Source: Blattamonas nauphoetae (Eukaryota > Preaxostyla > Oxymonadida). Taken from it: a stretch of 64,000 bases of DNA. How positions within the stretch are numbered: the stretch's first letter is position 1; the number at the start of each line of letters is the position of its first letter. Location: positions 62,001 to 126,000 of the forward strand of contig JARBJD010000081.1 of assembly GCA_033064195.1 (NCBI GenBank), read 5' to 3'. Position numbers and translations under genes: made by a program. The notes beneath the pieces were generated by a model. That model saw nothing but the letters and a program-made list of their open reading frames with translations. It was not told the origin of the DNA and did no database searches. Below are positions 63,750-64,000 of the stretch, one piece after another.

Positions 63750-64000
63750 TTAATACAAATTAAAAAATCAAAAAAATAAAAATGAAATGTGAAGTGAAGT
63801 GTTGAGAACTTTTAATTTTTGGTTCCTTGTTGTGCCAGCTTTCATCTTGCTTCTTTCTTTTTTGTTTCTTTCTTCCAAGTTTCATTTTTTCATTCAATTC
63901 ATTTTTTCATTCATTCATTCAATTGATTTTTTCAATCATTCAATCATTCATTCAAGTTTGTATGATTGTACCATGAGACAACCCGATACTCCTTTGGGGA
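63436..64000 (-). repeat. Polinton right terminal inverted repeat (cut by window edge)
   Basis: Inverted partner of 48136-48679, about 97-98% alike in the coding part. The last bases match the GGTACAATCATAC end block of repeat copy B. Confidence 0.9.

Larger units (their letters stand above)
47890..64000. mobile_element. Polinton (Maverick) element, continuing past the right edge
   Basis: About 16 kb with inverted terminal repeats and the Polinton gene set: protein-primed DNA polymerase B, integrase, packaging ATPase, two capsid-type proteins and small virion-type proteins. The left end is at 47,890 or, if copy A is included, 47,551; the right end lies outside the window. The terminal repeats are about 97-98% alike where they can be compared, so the insertion looks young. 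Most genes are open and the element looks largely whole, with roughly three to five breaks. Genes from 49,159 to 55,574 and from 56,545 to 63,749 point left; the ATPase and the left terminal gene point right. No adenain-like protease was recognised. Confidence 0.93.

Noticed and set aside
63890-63955. TCATTCAT-type simple repeat as a CRISPR-like or satellite array
   Set aside because: It is low-complexity sequence inside the terminal repeat, present at both ends, without spacers.

Overview
The window looks like nuclear DNA of an intron-rich microbial eukaryote. At least 14 host genes are cut by GT-AG introns, mostly 29-62 bases with a second group of about 93-133. The gene set is eukaryotic: uS5/RPS2, SBDS, SNAPC3, MetAP2, NBP35, PRL phosphatase, TONSL/TONSOKU, PPP phosphatases and calponin-homology proteins. 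A Chibby homologue implies basal bodies, so a flagellated cell is likely. The intron style, the cytosolic Fe-S factor and an adjoining Polinton would fit an oxymonad or metamonad-type protist, but that placement is inference.

Region 1 (1-40,321) is a compact host gene island. Genes lie on both strands with gaps of about 40-460 bases, many of them divergent or convergent pairs. In order: TONSL-like (5' end outside the window); a 2,166-residue protein with a PPP phosphatase domain; RPS2; an unknown acidic protein; SBDS with a long charged tail; a papain-family protein without catalytic residues; a multi-pass membrane protein; Chibby; an unknown 574-residue protein; MetAP2; NBP35; PRL; a long Ser/Pro-rich protein; a PP4/PP6-like phosphatase; SNAPC3; a large calponin-homology protein; and an unknown 831-residue protein. 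Several were assembled here from exons with every junction in phase, including genes too fragmented to show as one open frame.

Region 2 (40,400-47,550) is host DNA in decay. It holds an ABCC transporter pseudogene, an intact-looking mariner transposon with 167-base inverted repeats and TA flanks, several inverted repeats, a four-unit hairpin array, two tRNA-like A-box/B-box sequences and low-complexity sequence.

Region 3 (about 47,550-64,000, running off the right edge) is a Polinton (Maverick). It has inverted terminal repeats of more than 540 bases that carry a gene, two tandem paralogous capsid-type genes, small virion-type genes, a packaging ATPase, an integrase and a protein-primed family B DNA polymerase with a Cys/His insertion. 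The repeats are about 97-98% alike, so the insertion seems young. Most frames are long and open. The element looks largely whole, with roughly three to five breaks. A T-rich motif sits just upstream of most of its start codons and may be its own promoter.
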